Part shown: positions 4,703-6,185 of the stretch, one piece after another | Layout of the letters: each line of letters opens with the position of its first letter | Position numbering within the stretch: the first letter of the stretch is position 1 | Assembly: GCA_041661585.1 (NCBI GenBank) | Contig: JBAZUC010000047.1 | Location: forward strand, 1 to 6,185 | DNA length: 6,185 bases | Direction: 5' to 3' | DNA from: JAPLXD01 sp041661585 | GTDB lineage: Bacteria > Patescibacteriota > Minisyncoccia > Moranbacterales > UBA11712 | The notes under the pieces: model-generated | The model's input: the letters and a program-made list of their open reading frames with translations, nothing else | Databases searched by the model: none | What the model was told of the DNA's origin: nothing | Program-made: the position numbers and the translations under genes

Positions 4703-6185
4703 CTATTCTGCCCTCATCTCCTCCATCAATTTTTGAAATTTTTCCATGAGCAATTTCGCCCCGGATTTATCGGAGCTTGCTTCAGCCGATCGAATGTCCC
4801 GCGTAATTTGAGAAATTTTTTCTTTGAGCCTTTTTTCTTTGAGGCGTCTTATATATCTTTCAAGCTCCCCAGCCGGATCGATTTGTTTACCATTCAATTC
4901 TTGGCCAAATCCCTCCTCCGCCTCAAAAACCGCCTCTGCCAGAAATTTTCCCGTTTCATAATCAGAAAAAAGAGCCTTCACTTTCTCAAGGCTGAGGTTT
5001 TCTTTGTCTTTCTTTATTGCTTCAAGTATAGCTCTTTCTTTCTCATTTTGGAAGTCCCCCACATGGATCTTTCCAAGTTCGCTCATGCATTCATTCGGAA
5101 AGGCCAGAATGATCCCCAGTATGTTTTTTTCAAGACTCTTCCCTTGATTTTCTTTTTCGTTTTCTTCCTCGCGGACAGCGGGCTGCATTTCTTTTGATTT
5201 TGTTTTCTTCAGGACACCAAGCAAGATCTTTTCATCTGTTTCAATTCTTCCCGCGAGAATTTTGACCCAATGTGCCTGCTCGATCGGGCTGGAAATATCA
5301 TTGATCACGTTCAGAAGTTCCTGGGCTATTTTTTTCTTGTCCGTCGGATTTTTGGGATCATATCGCGAAAACGATTCCTGAAAATAGTATTCCATGACGC
5401 CGCTCGCGTTTTCAACCGCCTTTTTCCAGGCTTCGGGATTTTCTTTGAGACATTCCGCCGCGTCTTTCCCGGACGAGAGAGAAATTATCTTGACGTTCAA
5501 ATCATTCTCAAGGCAAATTTTGATGCTCCGGCGGGCGGCCGACTGTCCGGCCGCGTCCATGTCAAATCCCATCTTGATGTTTTCCGCGTAGCGCTTGATG
5601 ATCTTCACTTGCTCTGTAGTGAGCGCCGTTCCCGAAACAGCAATCGTCTGAACAAATCCCGCCTGATGCGAAGCGATCACATCCGTGTTTCCCTCCACCA
5701 AAACCGCCTCGTTTCTTTTTTTTATCTCAACTTTTGCCAAGTTGAGGCCGTACAGGATTTTGCCCTTGTCATAGAGCGCCGTCTGGGGAGTATTCACATA
5801 TTTTGCGTTTTTTTCATCCCCGCCGGGAGCAACACGGGCGCTGTAGCCAACCACCCGGCCGAGAATATCTTGAATGGGAAACATTATGCGATCCCTGAAG
5901 CGGTCATAATATTCTTTTCCTTGTTCCTTTTCAACCAGAAGACCCGTTTTGGCTATTTCATCTGTTCTATAATTTTTCTTCGACAAAAATTCCAAAATAT
6001 TCCGCCAGCCATCGGGCGCATAGCCCAAGCGGAAATTTTTGATGCTTCGATCACTCAAACCCCGACGGCGCAGATATCCCAAAATTTTTTCTTTTCCTTT
6101 CCCTTCCCAAAGATTTTTCTCATACCACTTCGTCGCCAACTCCAAAATTTTGAACAGCTCCTTTTTATCGTCCCTTTCTTCGCTT
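4703..6185 (-). CDS. dnaG: DNA primase DnaG, 5' end cut by the window edge
   Basis: The reading frame is open to the right edge: codons upstream of 6145 read SEERDDKKELFKI with no stop, so the true start lies outside. The visible 493 residues lack the N-terminal CHC2 zinc-binding domain (about 100 residues). Numbered from the Leu codon at 6143-6145 as 1, the catalytic-core N-terminal part spans about 1-140 (YLRRRGLSDRSIKNFRLGYA, DRIMFPIQDILGRVVGYSAR). The Toprim domain follows at about 146-232, with Glu151 and Asp155 in VEGNTDVI, Asp195 and Asp197 in FDMDAAG, and Asp228 in GKDAAE. Residues 250-315 resemble the DnaB-binding region, and about 335-480 the C-terminal helicase-interaction domain. 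The enzyme makes RNA primers for lagging-strand replication with the DnaB helicase. The third acidic motif reads D-A-A-E where E. coli has D-P-D, so the second Asp is replaced. The stop is TAG, 58 bp before rpoD. Confidence 0.97.
   Translation of the reverse strand, partial: SEERDDKKELFKILELATKWYEKNLWEGKGKEKILGYLRRRGLSDRSIKNFRLGYAPDGWRNILEFLSKKNYRTDEIAKTGLLVEKEQGKEYYDRFRDRIMFPIQDILGRVVGYSARVAPGGDEKNAKYVNTPQTALYDKGKILYGLNLAKVEIKKRNEAVLVEGNTDVIASHQAGFVQTIAVSGTALTTEQVKIIKRYAENIKMGFDMDAAGQSAARRSIKICLENDLNVKIISLSSGKDAAECLKENPEAWKKAVENASGVMEYYFQESFSRYDPKNPTDKKKIAQELLNVINDISSPIEQAHWVKILAGRIETDEKILLGVLKKTKSKEMQPAVREEENEKENQGKSLEKNILGIILAFPNECMSELGKIHVGDFQNEKERAILEAIKKDKENLSLEKVKALFSDYETGKFLAEAVFEAEEGFGQELNGKQIDPAGELERYIRRLKEKRLKEKISQITRDIRSAEASSDKSGAKLLMEKFQKLMEEMRAE

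Noticed and set aside
4733..5197. 154-codon open frame on the + strand opposite dnaG
   Set aside because: The product is a Phe-rich string arising from the Lys/Glu-rich codons of the primase; no start context or domain supports it.
6143..6145. TTG as the real start of dnaG
   Set aside because: The frame continues upstream to the window edge with DnaG-like sequence, and starting here would leave out the zinc-binding domain.

Overview
The window looks like a chromosomal piece of a bacterium from the Candidate Phyla Radiation (Patescibacteria), most likely a Parcubacteria/Moranbacteria-type lineage. This is inferred from the style of the proteins: a compact housekeeping sigma factor with a very Lys-rich tail, a divergent DnaG, a membrane-tethered C39-like peptidase of a kind I associate with these genomes, and AT-rich spacers holding GAAAATT-type repeats. 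It is not based on a marker-gene comparison. All five genes end in TAA or TAG and none carries an in-frame TGA. The window therefore gives no sign of UGA being read as glycine, as happens in Gracilibacteria and SR1.

Left half (+ strand): three separately spaced genes encode envelope-directed proteins. The first (114-932) is a membrane-anchored C39-like cysteine peptidase with a Pro/Ser/Thr-rich linker. The second (1121-2137) and third (2393-3253) are paralogues. They share a C-terminal glucosaminidase/lysozyme-like domain with four conserved cysteines, but have unrelated cytoplasmic N-terminal regions in front of a single membrane segment. Gene 2 ends at a strong intrinsic terminator. Gene 3 has the best promoter in the window, with a palindrome over its -35 box and a leader of roughly 140 nt that can form three hairpins. 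Together the three genes look like a peptidoglycan or cell-surface processing set, which is inference.

Right half (- strand): dnaG (primase, cut by the right edge, N-terminal zinc domain outside the window) is followed by rpoD (housekeeping sigma-70). This is the dnaG-rpoD part of the classical macromolecular-synthesis operon, so priming of replication and general transcription are encoded side by side. A 12-bp perfect hairpin between the converging ends of gene 3 and rpoD is a bidirectional terminator.

None of the four start codons whose upstream sequence is visible has a recognisable Shine-Dalgarno motif. The points most worth following up are the domain-shuffled hydrolase paralogues and the structured leader of gene 3. 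No mobile element, CRISPR array, tRNA or rRNA was seen.
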